From the NCBI GenBank assembly GCA_963457665.1, contig OY735211.1, forward strand, positions 38,398,717 through 38,462,716: a stretch of 64,000 bases of DNA, read 5' to 3'. Each line of letters starts with the position of its first letter. The stretch's first letter is position 1. The notes under the pieces were generated by a model. That model ran no database searches and was not told the DNA's origin. It saw only the letters and a program-made list of their open reading frames with translations. The translations under genes were made by a program, and so were the position numbers. The stretch is from Thysanoteuthis rhombus. Taxonomy: Eukaryota; Mollusca; Cephalopoda; Oegopsida; Thysanoteuthidae. Of this stretch, positions 35,181 through 48,212 are shown piece after piece.

Positions 35181-35671
35181 AATTTCTTTACAGAGTTCTT
35201 TTGAATAGCTGAAATCCCGACCTAATGAACGAATTAATTGCTATCAATAAAGAATAGATATAATACATGAATCGATTGATAAAAATCAGGCACTGTTTAT
35301 TTTGATTTGTTTTTTAAAAGTGATTTTTTCGATTTATAGAGTTTTTTGGGGGGTGGGGTTCCATTTCGGAAAAATGTCTCATGTACCAACAAACAGTTGA
35401 ACAGATAATTAACAAACCTGACTGCTTCAGGGTCAAACTCCACTGTAAATGCAACCAATTCAGCCACTAAACTGAATTTTATGAAATGTTTTTCCTGCTT
35501 ATCGAGTGCTGCATGCGTGTGCTGAGTTTCTTCTAATTAATATGGACGGTTACGGCTGAGAGCAGCAGAGAAGAAGAAAAGTTGAGATAAAACAGAAAGA
35601 AAAAGTAAACCACCTGTTGACACGGCATGACGTCACAGAATCACTATTTCTTTCCCCTTCATACTTTCTTC
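35181..35671. other. unassigned DNA with a CRE-like palindrome
   Basis: Contains a G run near 35347-35358 and a perfect TGACGTCA at 35628-35635, followed 40 bases later by a CT tract. No transcript or coding signal is visible to support a promoter. Confidence 0.35.
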
Positions 35672-35674
35672 CTC

Positions 35675-35721
<47 letters not shown>
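35672..35721. repeat. (CT)n microsatellite
   Basis: CT repeats with one CTTT interruption. Confidence 0.95.
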
Positions 35722-35727
<6 letters not shown>

Positions 35728-36795
35728 GTCTGACTAAAAGCACTAATGAAGTCAACTCGCTAGGAGTTCGGCAACAAACAGTCATTCTTCCTCTCACTCT
35801 CAACCCTCTTTTTGAACGATACCACTGTAACCATTGTTAGCGGAATAAAAAAAATTCCAATCAGCAGCTGATATCCCTCTGTTACTCCTTCTACTTCTCT
35901 CTCAGCGACACAAAGCCCCCCCTTGCTCTGCGATTTAGCTGTTTTTCATCAGTACCCAGTGGATTTAACTGAAAAGTCGAGCGACGAAATGTATCCATTT
36001 TAGCACAAATCTACCTTTCAAATTGACCACCCTCTTCAAAAATTCGATGGGGTGGTTTTCAGCGGCTCATTTCCAGGGTCACATCGATAGACACATGAAA
36101 GTTTGTGGGGTTATGTTGCATCTGATTCTACGGTAGAATATGATATTCTGACAGGCAGACGGACATACGTTGGTTGGGTAATAAGAAGATGAAAAAACGA
36201 AAATCCTAGAAGACTGCAAAAAGTAGTTCTTTGCAGAGAAAGATAAATATAATCTTCTGGGTGGATAGAACGATTAATTTACTTGAAGGATGACAGAAGT
36301 TTGAGGGGAACAAAAGTAATTATATTTGATAGAGTTAATATCGAACATTTTTTTTTTTGAGTCTTATTTTTACTAAAGAAACCAAATGAATTTTTTTCAT
36401 CGAGCCTTTATATGTGTTATGTTTATTCCGGTTTTGTTGGATCTAACATATAATTCTCAAATGTTGGCAGTTGACATTTTCTCACGACTAAGACCATCCT
36501 CTGAGTTTAATGTGTTCTCAAGGGGATATTCCCGGAAGAGAAAAAGGATTTGAAAACAGACGCTCCTCTGAAGTCGGACCAACCAGATTTAAAAATCCAC
36601 TTGACAGCTCATTTAGTTCTGTAATCAGCCTTACTGAAAAAATCCTTTAATGATCAAAATATGATTCACTTCAATACCAAGATATTTGTTCGGTCAGTAA
36701 CCTTCATTTGCATTTGTGTAATTCCAAAATCAAATAATGGACTTTAGGTTCGGGATGAAACAGAACTTGAAGCTGTTAAACTCACAGTATAACTC
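35722..36795. other. unassigned DNA, possible dispersed repeat at 36.0-36.2 kb
   Basis: No gene. The segment caaattgaccaccctcttca ... ttctgacaggcagacggaca at 36018-36170 has the look of a dispersed repeat and recalls the block at 28.2-28.5 kb, without a convincing alignment. Confidence 0.35.
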
Positions 36796-36799
36796 GTTA

Positions 36800-37030
36800 C
36801 TATGAGTTTAAGCTCGACTCCACTGCATGCCCCTCTACCATGATCTTGTGCCATACTTAGCTAAACGTAATGAATATCAATCGAGTGAGTGCCTACCGTG
36901 GTGCATTAAACTTGCAGACTACTTAACTAATCAAGTCCCCAATTAGTGCTCCATAACTAAGGCCTTGTGCCAGACTAAGCCAAGCTTAATAAGCATCAAT
37001 CGGTTGCTACCAACGATGGTTAATTAAGCT
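36800..37030 (+). repeat. two family C SINE-like units
   Basis: gatcttgtgccatacttagc near 36842 and gccttgtgccagactaagcc near 36962 are followed by aatgaatatcaatcgag and aataagcatcaatcgg. They lie about 120 bases apart, matching the family C unit length. Confidence 0.65.
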
Positions 37031-37204
37031 GAAAAAAAACACTAAAAATTTCTGTGATAGAAAGATTGGTTCGGTATCTGTAGAATCTACAATAATCAAA
37101 ATTTAGAAATAGTAGAGGCAACCATTTTCTCTTGCCATGTTAATGATGCTCATGACTAAAGCTACTTCTATAAGGTAATAGGAAGGGACGACTCTATACA
37201 GCCG

Positions 37205-37680
37205 ACTCGATACCAGGACCACTTCACAATGTAACTATAACGCTCATGTGGAACCTTACTTTCCGTTCAATATACGTATATTCCTATTCTATATGTCTTA
37301 TCATGATTCTTTGAGGGACCAAAAGTGAAGGGAGATCTCTTCGTCTCTTGAAGAGTACAGAAGAGAAGGGAGACTTTTCTTATTTTTTGTGGCATCAAAA
37401 GTGAATCGAGACTTTTCCCCCTTTTCAAGAGGTCAGAAGTGAAGGGTGACCTTTTCCATCCTTGGGAGGTTCACAAGTCTAGCCAAGCTTTTCCACACTT
37501 TGAGGGGTCAAACTTTCAAGAGGGCAAAAGTGAAAGCAAACTTTCCTTAAAGAGGACAAAAGTGATGGGAGATTTTTTCCTTCCTTCAAGGGCTCAGTAT
37601 TGAAAGGAAAAGTGAAGGGAGACTTTTTTACCTCCTTCAAGAAGTGAAAAATAAGGTGAAGTACTAGAGGAACTTAGATG
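37205..37680 (+). repeat. dispersed repeat with internal minisatellite, copy 1 (family D)
   Basis: A unique flank (caatgtaactataacgctca, ggaaccttactttccgttca, tatcatgattctttgaggga) leads into about eight degenerate units of roughly 40-55 bases like ggtcaaaagtgaagggagac followed by ttttccctccttcaaga. The flank and the first units recur at 40.37-40.60 kb, and related units recur at 53.5-54.2 kb. Confidence 0.75.
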
Positions 37681-38337
37681 TTACGAGTCGGGAAGCTTAG
37701 CTCTTTTTTCTCTTCTTATATATTTTACCCGGCGTAGACTGGTACTTCAACTTTATAATATGTTCTAGGTAAAATAAAAATCCGTCGATTTCCAGGATAT
37801 TGAAGTTTTTTTTACCGTCTATATTTATTTCTGGGTAATAGGATATTTGAGGTCCGCATTTCAGTAATTTTTTTTTAAAGAAGTCAATAATACTTCTGAA
37901 ACGCCAAAAATGGCCATTTACGACTTTCATTGGAAATAATACTTGCAGAATACTTCCATATCACAACATTTTACAAGTATGAGGATTAATTGACTCAAAG
38001 AAAGGCTATTTATACTCCCTCTGCCCCCCTCCCCAATGTACTACTACTACTACGGGTGGTTGGTCGCTGAGCTTATGGTTCTTGTTATTCTGGGTTTTTC
38101 CCAACATTTTTTCTTTTTTTTTTTTTAGGAATTCTTATTTCGCTTTTTGTGGTCTCCTTTGCCGCTTACAACCATTTTGTTAAACGCACTTAGCTTAGTT
38201 TTTTTTTAAGCCTTACTTACTTACTTAAGTTTTGATTACTTATCTTAGTTCCGTCTACCCTTATACTGCCTTCTTAACCAGTGGAGACCTGGCCCTGACC
38301 CACTTATGATCATAGAAACTCAATGCTTAACGCCCTA
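37681..38337. other. unassigned DNA
   Basis: A Lys-rich minus open frame at 37697-37930 has no recognised domain. CTA repeats occur near 38040 and T runs near 38105-38130. Confidence 0.45.

Positions 38338-38411
<74 letters not shown>
38338..38411. repeat. (TA)n microsatellite
   Basis: A pure TA run followed by a short TG stretch. Confidence 0.95.
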
Positions 38412-38414
<3 letters not shown>

Positions 38415-38742
38415 GTGTGTTCGTGTGTGTATATTTCTATATCTCTCTGTGCAACTGTGGCAGAGATAGACGGACAGAAAGAGACAGGCGAACAGACTAA
38501 GAGAGTGTTGGAGAGGAGATGAATTTGAGTTGTATTGAAACTTTCTGGTCTGTTTTGAGGTTTCAATATATATATATTTATATATAGTGCAAATCAGGGA
38601 TGTAATTCTACCATGTATATATGTATATGCGTATGTATATATATAGTTGGGGTATATGTCTCACCGTACCTACTACATATAGATGTTGTCTGTTTTCAAA
38701 ACTGATCTTTTCATATTGCTCTGCTCGTTATGTGCGTGGTCA

Positions 38743-39155
<413 letters not shown>

Positions 39156-39158
39156 AGC

Positions 39159-39905
39159 ACTGGTGATAACAGAAATAGAATAGGTGCATCTCTTGTAAAA
39201 ACTTATCCACTGTTTTATTGACGCTTTCCATCTCCCTCTCATTCCCCCGTCCTTTCTCTCCCCGCTTTTCTAATGATTATAATAATGATGTTTCCCCTCA
39301 TTAACAGGAAAAGCGGTTGTTCATTTCGTTGTTATAAACAGATGATACAAAATTCCGCTTATGTTGTTTGTCAATAACTCCACTTGCAGATCCTGTTCGC
39401 AAGGAAGTTAGCGGGAAAACCAGCACGCAATCCGCTTTTACTCTCTCTGGTTTAACCACTTGAAATTGATCAAGCACCTGTCGACGCACTTCCGCTCAGA
39501 AATGGAGACAACCATTTGAGTTGTTTTTTGAAAATATTTACGTATTATCACCCTCAGCGGTTGACCTAAAATCATTCTACTTTTTCTTATCATTATCTAC
39601 AGCAACGAAAATGCCTTCTAGTTATGATTTTTTATTAGGTCCACCAGTACTTGTTGTTGGGAGATGGGGATAGCGATTACGTTATCCCATATATCTATTG
39701 TTGTTGTTGTTGTTTTTATTCTCCTTCATTTTGCTCGATGAATTTGTTAGAATACACGTCCGACTTGCTAGACCCGTCAAAGCTTCACCAAAGTACCCTT
39801 TAGCTTTTCATTAATTTCAAAACAGGTTCCCTACTTTGTCTGTTGCCAGCCTCTCATGACGGTGAGGGGAGGGTTGGACTTTATCGGTTTCTAGTCCGGC
39901 ATTGA
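39159..39905. other. unassigned DNA
   Basis: A 62-codon minus frame at 39301-39489 has no recognised domain. A short TTG repeat lies near 39700-39712. Confidence 0.45.
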
Positions 39906-39914
39906 CCATCTCCT

Positions 39915-40072
39915 ACACTAATTACCAACCAAGGCTGAAGAACTCAGTTTGCCCCTGCTATTTACGCAAGGGCACAAGTGCAAGGCAAAGACAAACTCTC
40001 TTAGCCGAAGTTTGAATTCGATCTGCTGATTCAATTTCCTGTGCAACAAACCGTTAGGCCATCTGCACAGGG
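39915..40072 (-). mobile_element. tRNA-derived SINE, family B
   Basis: On the minus strand, GATGGCCTAACGGTTTGTTGC is A-box-like, followed by atcagcagatcgaattcaaa with the B-box-like GAATTCAAACTTC, then a body with cttgtgcccttgcgtaaata. Its A box is the best preserved in the family. Confidence 0.65.
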
Positions 40073-40364
40073 TGATGAATAATATTGCAGTATGACTAAA
40101 TTTAAATAACGACAGCTGCTTTCGTACATTAATAAGACTTCTTCCCATGAATGAGATTTCAAAGATTTAATACCTATTCCCGCTCCACGCCGGTTACTTA
40201 ACGCACGTAGAATCTGATTTATAAGTTAGGTGTGGGAGGTATCACATTGTCTGTCTGTTGGTCTGTCACACTATAGAAACCACCCAAACATGGGCGCTGC
40301 CTAATCAAACTAGGCATGCATGCACAATGGAACAAGTGGAAGGTTCTCCAAGTAAAATATTTGG
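40073..40364. other. unassigned DNA
   Basis: No gene or repeat recognised. Confidence 0.45.
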
Positions 40365-40620
40365 AAAACTGTTTTAAAGCTTGGGGTGGTTCTAATTGCA
40401 ATGTAATAATAATGCTAAACTGGACCCTTACTTCTCTTCAATGTACACATACACGTATATATACTCCCTTATTTTATACATTCATGTATAATTCTTTGAA
40501 GGATCAAAAGTGAGAGAAACTTCCAGAGATCAAAAGTAGATCTTTCCCTCCCCTTGAGGGATCCGAAGCGATATTTCTTTCTCCTTCAAGATGTCAGAAG
40601 AGTATGGAAATTCCAACTGT
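40365..40620 (+). repeat. dispersed repeat with internal minisatellite, copy 2 (family D)
   Basis: The flank caatgtaataataatgctaa, ggacccttacttctcttcaa and cgtatatatactccctta, then ataattctttgaaggatcaa, aligns with 37.23-37.32 kb. About three minisatellite units follow (gatcaaaagtgagaga, gatcaaaagtagatc, gggatccgaagcg) before the similarity ends. Confidence 0.75.
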
Positions 40621-42704
40621 AACCCTTGAAAATATAACTGAGAAAAAGTTGTGAAACTGCAAATGTAACCTGTCATACTTTAGTTTAATAGTCTAAAATT
40701 TTTATAGCTATTTCATACCTTCATCTTCCTTTATTAGTTACCTTGTAGATATAGATTTGATCCCAACCGAGGCTTATTCTTTATAGATTTATTCCAATCA
40801 ACGCTATATACTCACTGCCGGGGGATGATCGCCCTGGGCAAAAGTTGTGATAAGAAACAATTATCAATTTAAGGTGGAGGTGAAAAGCAGTCTTAAAAAT
40901 TTAATAGAAATTTTAAAAGACGGAAAAATGATTTATTTGGCTCTATTGTTTTATCGGCGGAAAAAAAATTAATTTTTTTCCAAAATACGGAACCAAACTG
41001 AGACACATTATGACTTAAATAATGAGATGCGTTCATTACAATGGTGGATGTAGCCTCGTTGGGAACTCTATCTCTGCTGAAACCTCTCTTGGCTGATCTG
41101 CTCGAATAAATAGGACTCCCTTATTTCTTTTCTGTCAGTATCGATCGAGTCTCACACTTCTTGGAGGCAACAACGAGAAGACTGTCTCCAACATTATCAC
41201 GAAACATTCCAACGGACGCTTAATTCCAAAGGACGATTTATTATGAGAAAATACGACAATTGATTGAATTTCAAATTGATTTCAAAGCTGTTAAAGGACA
41301 GGATGCTGTTAGCGTTTACCCCAATCAAAAATTAATTAATGAACAGAAACTCAAATAGCAATCGTAAATTGAAAAAATTGTGTTTTTTAAAGTCAGGCCA
41401 GTACTTTTGTTGATGTGCACATTCGTCATAAACCTTTTAAAATGATCTCATTTTTTTCCTGAAGTAAAACCCTGTTAACGTTTCCTGCTTAACAGTTTTA
41501 GTTTTTTTTTCAAGTGTTGATTTACAACCTGTCATACATTGTTGAATGTTTCTTGCATTATTCTCTTCTTACGCCGACCAAAATTCAAAAACGTCCTGAT
41601 TTGTTCTGTGTTATTCATTCCATAAACATTTGTTTACGTATTTTAAAAAAGAGAAATGTTGCGTGGCGGTACTATTGAGTGCACTTATGCAAATTTGATA
41701 GGCGTGCCTACGAGAATTCTAAAGAAATATCCCCTTGTGCAAACCTATTTTTGCTCTGTTCTTTCACCCTTTAAAATCGATTTCTTTTTTACAGTTTCTG
41801 CTTTTTTTAGTACTATATCAGCTTTCGTATAGTTCATTGTCATAAAATCCTTCTGGACAGCCAATAATAGGAATTAAGTTTCTCTCTTCGTGTATACTCA
41901 ATGGAGCCATGACCATAACATCTCATTTGTAATTCATTTTGCTTTACGCTTGAAATGTTCATGGTGTTACCCCCACCCCGTCATCGCCTTCTCGTTTTGG
42001 ATCTTTCCAAACCCGCTTATGTCCTTTTGTCGGTTCTACTACAACTTTTGGTTCTCACGGTGTATCTTTCATTACTCTATCTTATGTAGTCATCGAGTCG
42101 TTTCATATCAACTCAGTCCTGACGAATCTTCATTTTTTTTCCATTTTCACATGGGGTCTATCAACATTGTACCCGCTTGTCCAGTTTAGGAATAGTTTCG
42201 ACTACTGCCCATCGATTCATACCTTTATTCATGTTTTTGTTCTTGGGCGTAGTTTCCAAAATCTCCTAGGTTCTTCTTGAGTAAATATTTCTATCTTTTC
42301 TTCTGCTTTATTCTGTTAAATAATATCCGCTTCCAGTATTCGACAGGATGCAATTCCATGGTTTCGTTGCTATTTTTTCGAAGTAAAAGGGGCTAGGGAT
42401 CCGTCTCGGAACATACCTTTTATGAACCTGCTAATAACAATGGTTGGGTGGAGTTAGAGGCATTTTAGTGATCTATCCATAGTAGTGATAGATCATTTTC
42501 CTTTACATTATCCTCCTTCTGGATGTTTGTTTCCATTTGGCATTCATGCAATTAGTGACCTTTTTACTCTAGTACCTGTGAATACCAATTTTAGCCCGGT
42601 GCTTTCCAGTTGGTATACTTTCCTGATGATTCTTTTTTAAGTACATATATTGATGGGAAAGGCATAGATTCTCAATTCTTCCCTTCCCATAGCTACTGGT
42701 AAAA
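40621..42704. other. unassigned DNA
   Basis: About 2 kb without a recognised gene or repeat. The 99-codon plus frame at 41890-42189 has no domain. A segment at 41030-41230 has slightly higher GC. Confidence 0.45.
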
Positions 42705-42965
42705 GATGCATGGCAGACTGGATGCCAACTTTGACGACTTTGCGGCCGGCTCTGTGGCCAAATGGATGCAAAAAAAAAAGTACGATCCGTTTACCTTCGG
42801 ATTACACCGGTGAGACTGAGAGCGGGTTTCTGTGTAGGGATCTGCAGATCTCTATACGCTTCACCCATGCTTGCACCCGGGAGAGGTTCTTTCAGTGTCT
42901 TTCTATTGTCTATCAAGACAGATGGAATCTTCTATACTGGTTTTCTATTAAGCTCCTTTTCAATT
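42705..42965 (+). repeat. unnamed dispersed repeat, copy 2
   Basis: ggatgccaactttgacgact, ggctctgtggccaaatggat, cggattacaccggtgagact, ctctatacgcttcacccatg, cttgcacccgggagaggttc and tatcaagacagatggaatct align in order with the minus strand at 33.46-33.73 kb. An A run near 42767-42778 interrupts the frame. Confidence 0.7.
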
Positions 42966-43139
42966 TCCTGTGGCTCCTCGTTCAGGTTTTCTCTTGTATT
43001 ATTCTCTTCTGCACGGCCGTGACGCAATCCAGAAATGTTTGGTTTCATTTCTATTTGGTTTTCCTGCTTTTTCTGTTGTTTCTGAATTTACTTGTCTGAA
43101 GAATTTACTTTCATTCTTCAGTAACATCCTGTTTTGTTT

Positions 43140-43475
43140 GATTTACCATCTCTTTCTCTCTTTCACTCTTTTTCTTTCTGTCTTTCTTTCTTTCTTCTTT
43201 CCTTTCTTTCTTTCTGTTTCTTGTTTCCTTTTTCTTTTTGTTTATCCCCCCATCCTGGTTACTTTTCTTCTTTTTACTCACTTGCTTACTCTGTTCATTC
43301 ACTTTCTTTCATTTTTTTCTCTCACTTTTATCGTCTCATTTTCTCTTCTCCCTCTGTAGCCTTACCTTTTTTTTTTCGTTCTTATTTTTCACCATTCTTT
43401 TGCTCTTTCAATTCCCTGTCTTTGATTTTCTCTCTTTTTTCTTTACTTTCTTTTTTTCTTTAACTATTCCAAACC
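43140..43475. repeat. CTTT-rich pyrimidine tract
   Basis: Several hundred bases of C/T with CTTT words, the strand complement of the GAAA tracts at 28.7, 31.3 and 33.0 kb. The long plus frames through here are Phe/Leu/Ser low complexity. Confidence 0.9.
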
Positions 43476-44116
43476 ATTAACCGCCAACCAAAACTGTCCA
43501 CTTGTTATCAGTTTTTAAGTGGTTCTGTCTGGATGGTTATCTATCTATGTTTGTGTCACGTACGCAACTGCACCAGTGGGCTGGAAATTTAAACAATATA
43601 AGTTTTTGCATAGTAGTTCGCTTAGTTTGTACCTGGCATTGTCCAGGCTTGTTTTTATTTTATTTTTATTTATTTAATTATTTATTTATTTATTTTTGAA
43701 AATTTGGACTTTTGAGCGATCGCAATTGGCGACAGAAGTAATTAATTCATCAAACTCGCCCTTTTCTATTTTTATTGATCACGCAAACATGGCTGCTGCC
43801 AAAAGACTTATGGTGTGCAACAGTATCTATCGATTGGCTAACCAGACCTATCTCTCTTTTCTTTTCTTTTCGACTATTTTTCCAACTTTTTATTTTGCAT
43901 TTCCTTTTCTATTACTTTCCCTCCCATCCCTTTGCTTTCTTTTTTCTTTCCTTCTCCCTTCCTTGTCTTCTATATCACCATCAAAATACCCACACGATCA
44001 CTTCACAATGCCTCATACTCCAAGTACATGGAAATTGTAGAATGACAAGAAATTTCCTCAAATCTGTCGCACCCACGAGACGATTTCTGTTGAGTGGCAA
44101 ACCAGACTTTCTAGCC
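43476..44116. other. unassigned DNA
   Basis: TTTA repeats near 43655-43696 and a second pyrimidine-rich patch near 43855-43980. No gene. Confidence 0.45.

Positions 44117-44185
<69 letters not shown>
44117..44185. repeat. (ATT)n microsatellite
   Basis: About 22 uninterrupted ATT units, the same motif as the TTA array at 10.03 kb. Confidence 0.95.
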
Positions 44186-44813
44186 CAAAAACGCTTTGAC
44201 AACACTGGCTGTCTTCAACTCGTGATATGTTTTCGCTAATTTCAAGCATCGGTATGTTGGTTATGCGCAGGTCAGGAAATCTCAGCGGAAATACTCCACA
44301 CTCACATCCAGTGCGACTGGCCAATAAGAGAGGAAAGAAAACAGTGGCGCCATTGTTCACATCTCCACTTTGACCTTAAGTTTTCGGTTCCGTTCGCCGA
44401 GAGCAACACCCTGCCGAGAACACACTGAAATTTCTGTGTTCCGAATATGAAATTACACCACTTAGAATCTTTCATTAGATTTATTCTTTAAGGCTCAGTA
44501 GATTTCATCCGGTCCAATCCTTTACGGAAATAAGCGAGTTGTGCTGTGAAATTGGGGATCCGGTTGATCAGACCTAAAGAGAGTGATATATGTCAGCTTA
44601 TGAAACTACTCTCGTACAAAAACATTTAGGAAAAACACCTAGTTCAAAAGGTTCTCTTAACTGAGAGCTTGACAATCATCGGTTAAGTATTATGCTTAAT
44701 ATGAGCCAAGTACCAGATTTGCATGTGTGTAGATGGCTAGGTGGACATATACATACAATTGAATAAACTATAATAGATACGAACAGACTAAAATTGATAT
44801 GAACGGAGAGTAA
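44186..44813. other. unassigned DNA
   Basis: 44230-44430 has more CpG and higher GC than average (gttccgttcgccgagagcaa). No gene recognised. Confidence 0.45.
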
Positions 44814-44837
44814 CACACACACACACACACACACATA

Positions 44838-44897
<60 letters not shown>

Positions 44898-44962
44898 CAT
44901 ATACATATATACATACATCCATACATATATTTGCATGTACATATACATACATATATGTATCG
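44814..44962. repeat. (CA)n(TA)n compound microsatellite
   Basis: A CA block, a long TA block, then CATA-rich sequence. Confidence 0.95.
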
Positions 44963-45169
44963 AAACAGTTAAACACTAAATAATATATGATCGCAACAAG
45001 AGACGATTTATACAATGTACCATAATAACAAAGTATTTGTAAAACAGGGAAAAAACACCTGAGAAAATTACGTAGACTGCATTGAAGGACATGCGGGAAG
45101 TAAGAGACAGAGGTGAAGCAGAAATAGTTGAATTTTTTTTGTATTTAAATCCGTACAGCTTTCTAGATT

Positions 45170-45241
45170 ATACACACACACACATATATATTTACATATA
45201 TAAATACATATACATGTATGTATATATACATTTATATGTAC

Positions 45242-45285
<44 letters not shown>

Positions 45286-45343
45286 GTACATATATATATA
45301 TACATATGCATATATATATATATATATATATATAAGAACAAAG

Positions 45344-45383
<40 letters not shown>
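45170..45383. repeat. compound (CA)n(TA)n(GA)n microsatellite
   Basis: CA, interrupted TA/CATA, then about 40 bases of GA. Confidence 0.95.
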
Positions 45384-45388
<5 letters not shown>

Positions 45389-46530
45389 AAATCATGAACA
45401 GACCAAGAAAGAATAACAGATATGAACATAGATTAAACGAACTGCTAGTAGCAATCGAACTCACTTGCTATGGCTTTTGAGACTTGCATACCAACATCTA
45501 ATCAGCATCTACTAGTAGATTTTGTCGTAGAACCATTATTCGACACTATTAGAGCTAAATTGTAAATATCAGCAAGTTGTCGTCCAATTTGCATTACTTG
45601 AGGATTTCGTTTGTAAAAATTATCAGATATGCAGTTTAGATATGATAACGTTTTAAGGTTGGTTGGTTACTTTGAAATGAAGTTGTTTAATGCGTTAATG
45701 TTGGTTAATGTTTGAAGGTTGACTGGTTACTTTAGTAAGGATGGCTTGTAAAAGTTTATCTTCATTATGGAGAAGAGGCATAACTAATTATGTGGAGATA
45801 TGAACATGTGTTTATGAATAGAACTGTAATTAGGGAAATTCCAGCATGGGGATCGACTTTTTGGTTAATACGTTCGCTTTTTTCAGATAAGATTCAACTA
45901 TCATCAAATCTATCAGCATTGGTTAGTTTAGTTTTTAATTTCGTCTGGCTGACTATATATGTATTTATGTATGTATGTATCAAAGGTTCTGGCCACACCA
46001 ATGGATCTGAAGGGCTTACGAATAAAACGTTTACTCCTTATTATACCTAGAAAAAAATATTGGGATGGGAGAGGTTCAAATTTAAAAAAAAATTTTTAAT
46101 GGAATGATTCAAATTTCCAAGCTTAACTGGTTCGTATCCAGCATTTGCGTTTTTTTTTTTTTTTTTTTTTTTTCAATGCAGATATTTTAGTGATCACCGC
46201 CCAGTAAAAGACAAGAGAAATAACTTTTAAAGATATTTATATCCCTCTCTTCAATTATTCTAATCAATCAAATCCAACATGACATGCTGCCAAAAGACGT
46301 TGGTCACGTGATTGTTTCTATTGAGTGACTAACTCAACCTGTTGCTTAATACGTTTGTTTTTTTCTCTCTTCTTTTCTTCTTTCATTCCTATCATGATAT
46401 TGTTGATGAGGATATATATCCAAAGGAACAATCACGATGTTTATATATGTATTATTGAGTCATCCACAGACAGCAGTTTCGCTAAATTACAATTCTTCAG
46501 TGTGGCTACAAACTATAATTTATCCCAGTA
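45384..46530. other. unassigned DNA
   Basis: A degenerate duplication is visible at 45650-45740: gttttaaggttggttggtta and gtttgaaggttgactggtta. A T run of about 24 lies near 46150-46173. A B-box-like gtgagttcgattgctac (minus) lies near 45450. No gene. Confidence 0.4.
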
Positions 46531-46534
46531 CCAC

Positions 46535-46615
46535 GAGGCAGGATTGAAACCTTTGCTTCAGACCCGGAGGCCGGTATCCCACCTCTACTCCACGGAACTG
46601 GACGGTCAGTAAGAT
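46535..46615 (-). mobile_element. tRNA-like SINE head
   Basis: On the minus strand: GTGGAGTAGAGGTGGGATACC, then gcctccgggtctgaagcaaa and the B-box-like GGTTTCAATCCTGCC. The spacing is tRNA-like; no intact tRNA fold was recognised. Confidence 0.5.
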
Positions 46616-46762
46616 TGATTTAAGCGATATATTTATCTAGCATAAATTCCCCAGAATGCTCTATTCCTATGGAAGATCATTGCATATATAGATGGATAGA
46701 GAGATAAATAAGAACTGACTAAATACGTAGAGAGATATAAAGAGACTGCTATTTCTGTCCGC

Positions 46763-46798
<36 letters not shown>

Positions 46799-46842
46799 TG
46801 CTATACATATATAAATCGAGAGAGAGAGAGAGAGAAAGAGAG
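46763..46842. repeat. (CTGT)n(CT)n ... (GA)n inverted microsatellite
   Basis: CTGT and CT repeats are followed about 20 bases later by GA repeats, which makes an inverted pair able to form a hairpin. Confidence 0.9.
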
Positions 46843-47372
46843 GGTGAGATACAAAGTGAAATCTCATATGAGCGTATGTGTATGTACACGTGGTTGCTCA
46901 CATACCTGCATGGCGATAGCAAAAGACAATGCCAGAAATATTCAACTATGAATAGAAATCTTTTATTATGTTAACAATAGTCATCGAAGAAATATCCCAA
47001 AATACAAGACCGGTATGGCTGGCTGCAATCAAGAAAACGTATGTCATCACATTTACTGAAATAATATTTGAAAGAGGATATTGAAATCAGATCAATTTAC
47101 ACACATTATTTGAATATTATCTTCATTTTTATGAATCGTTTGTTATGTTAGTAAATTGATTTTACGCGAAGATGTCAGTCAACCAATGAGTCTGCGATTG
47201 TCTATCGATAAGTCTGCGACTTCATCGTGACACGTAAAAATTTGCTGAATTTTGATCTGAAATTTTCACTGTGTTCGATTAATATGCATTGATAAGGAAG
47301 GATGATAAAAAAAGAAATAAATGTTTGTTTGTTTCATCTTTAGGCTGCAGACTTATTGATATTTTGATGTGA

Positions 47373-47374
<2 letters not shown>
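46843..47374. other. unassigned DNA
   Basis: No gene or repeat recognised; tgagtctgcgattgtctatc near 47188 is echoed by aagtctgcgacttcatcgtg. Confidence 0.4.

Positions 47375-47434
<60 letters not shown>
47375..47434. repeat. (TA)n microsatellite
   Basis: A pure TA run. Confidence 0.95.
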
Positions 47435-47437
<3 letters not shown>

Positions 47438-47589
47438 TGGAATAAATAATTGTCAGATCTGGAGGACGTGTGTTTCCGGGGGCATACATTTATGTAGTTT
47501 TTGGTAATGATAATTTTGTGAAAATCATCTGCAGGAGAGCTCGATTTCTATATCCTTCGGTTATTAAATGTTGTTATCAATTATATACA

Positions 47590-47740
<151 letters not shown>

Positions 47741-47746
47741 TCAAGT

Positions 47747-47883
47747 AAAGTGTAAAAAAAGGAGAGCCAAAACAGAATAATGTCAGTTTTCTGAAGACAT
47801 GTACGAAACCAGTCAAGATTGATTAAAAACTAGTATATATCAAAGCCATAACTAAAAAGGTCGGCTCTCCTTTGTTACACTTT
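47747..47883. mobile_element. short MITE-like element with 21-bp terminal inverted repeats
   Basis: The left end aaagtgtaa(a)aaaaggagagcc (47747-47768) and the right end, reverse-complemented, aaagtgtaacaaaggagagcc (47863-47883) match apart from one indel and one substitution. The interior is 94 bases with no coding capacity. No clear target-site duplication was seen because AT-rich DNA flanks it. Non-autonomous DNA transposon inferred. Confidence 0.7.
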
Positions 47884-47929
47884 TCTTAAATTCATTCAAC
47901 CCTTCCTGCGAATTTTACCGATCTACCTA

Positions 47930-47933
<4 letters not shown>

Positions 47934-48024
<91 letters not shown>
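47934..48024. repeat. (TA)n microsatellite
   Basis: About 90 bases of pure TA. Confidence 0.95.
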
Positions 48025-48028
<4 letters not shown>

Positions 48029-48112
48029 AAGGGCAATTGTGTTTTGTTTCAAATGTTAGCAAATCCACACTTCAATTTTTTCCATGCGTCTTTGCGACTA
48101 TCAAGTGAGTTT

Positions 48113-48129
48113 TAATAATAATAATAATG

Positions 48130-48176
<47 letters not shown>

Positions 48177-48212
48177 GTATGTGACTGTGTGTATGTGTGT
48201 GTGTGTGTATAC
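48113..48212. repeat. (AAT)n(TA)n(TG)n microsatellite
   Basis: Short AAT run, TA run to 48172, then TG-rich sequence. Confidence 0.9.

Noticed and set aside
35628-35635. TGACGTCA as a promoter element (also 2897-2904)
   Set aside because: A single 8-base palindrome occurs by chance about once per 65 kb in random sequence, and no transcription start or coding context supports it.
47880-48045. Possible inverted repeat acccttcctgcgaatttt / aaggaagggcaattgt flanking a (TA)n array
   Set aside because: Only about seven bases match consistently; too short to support an element.
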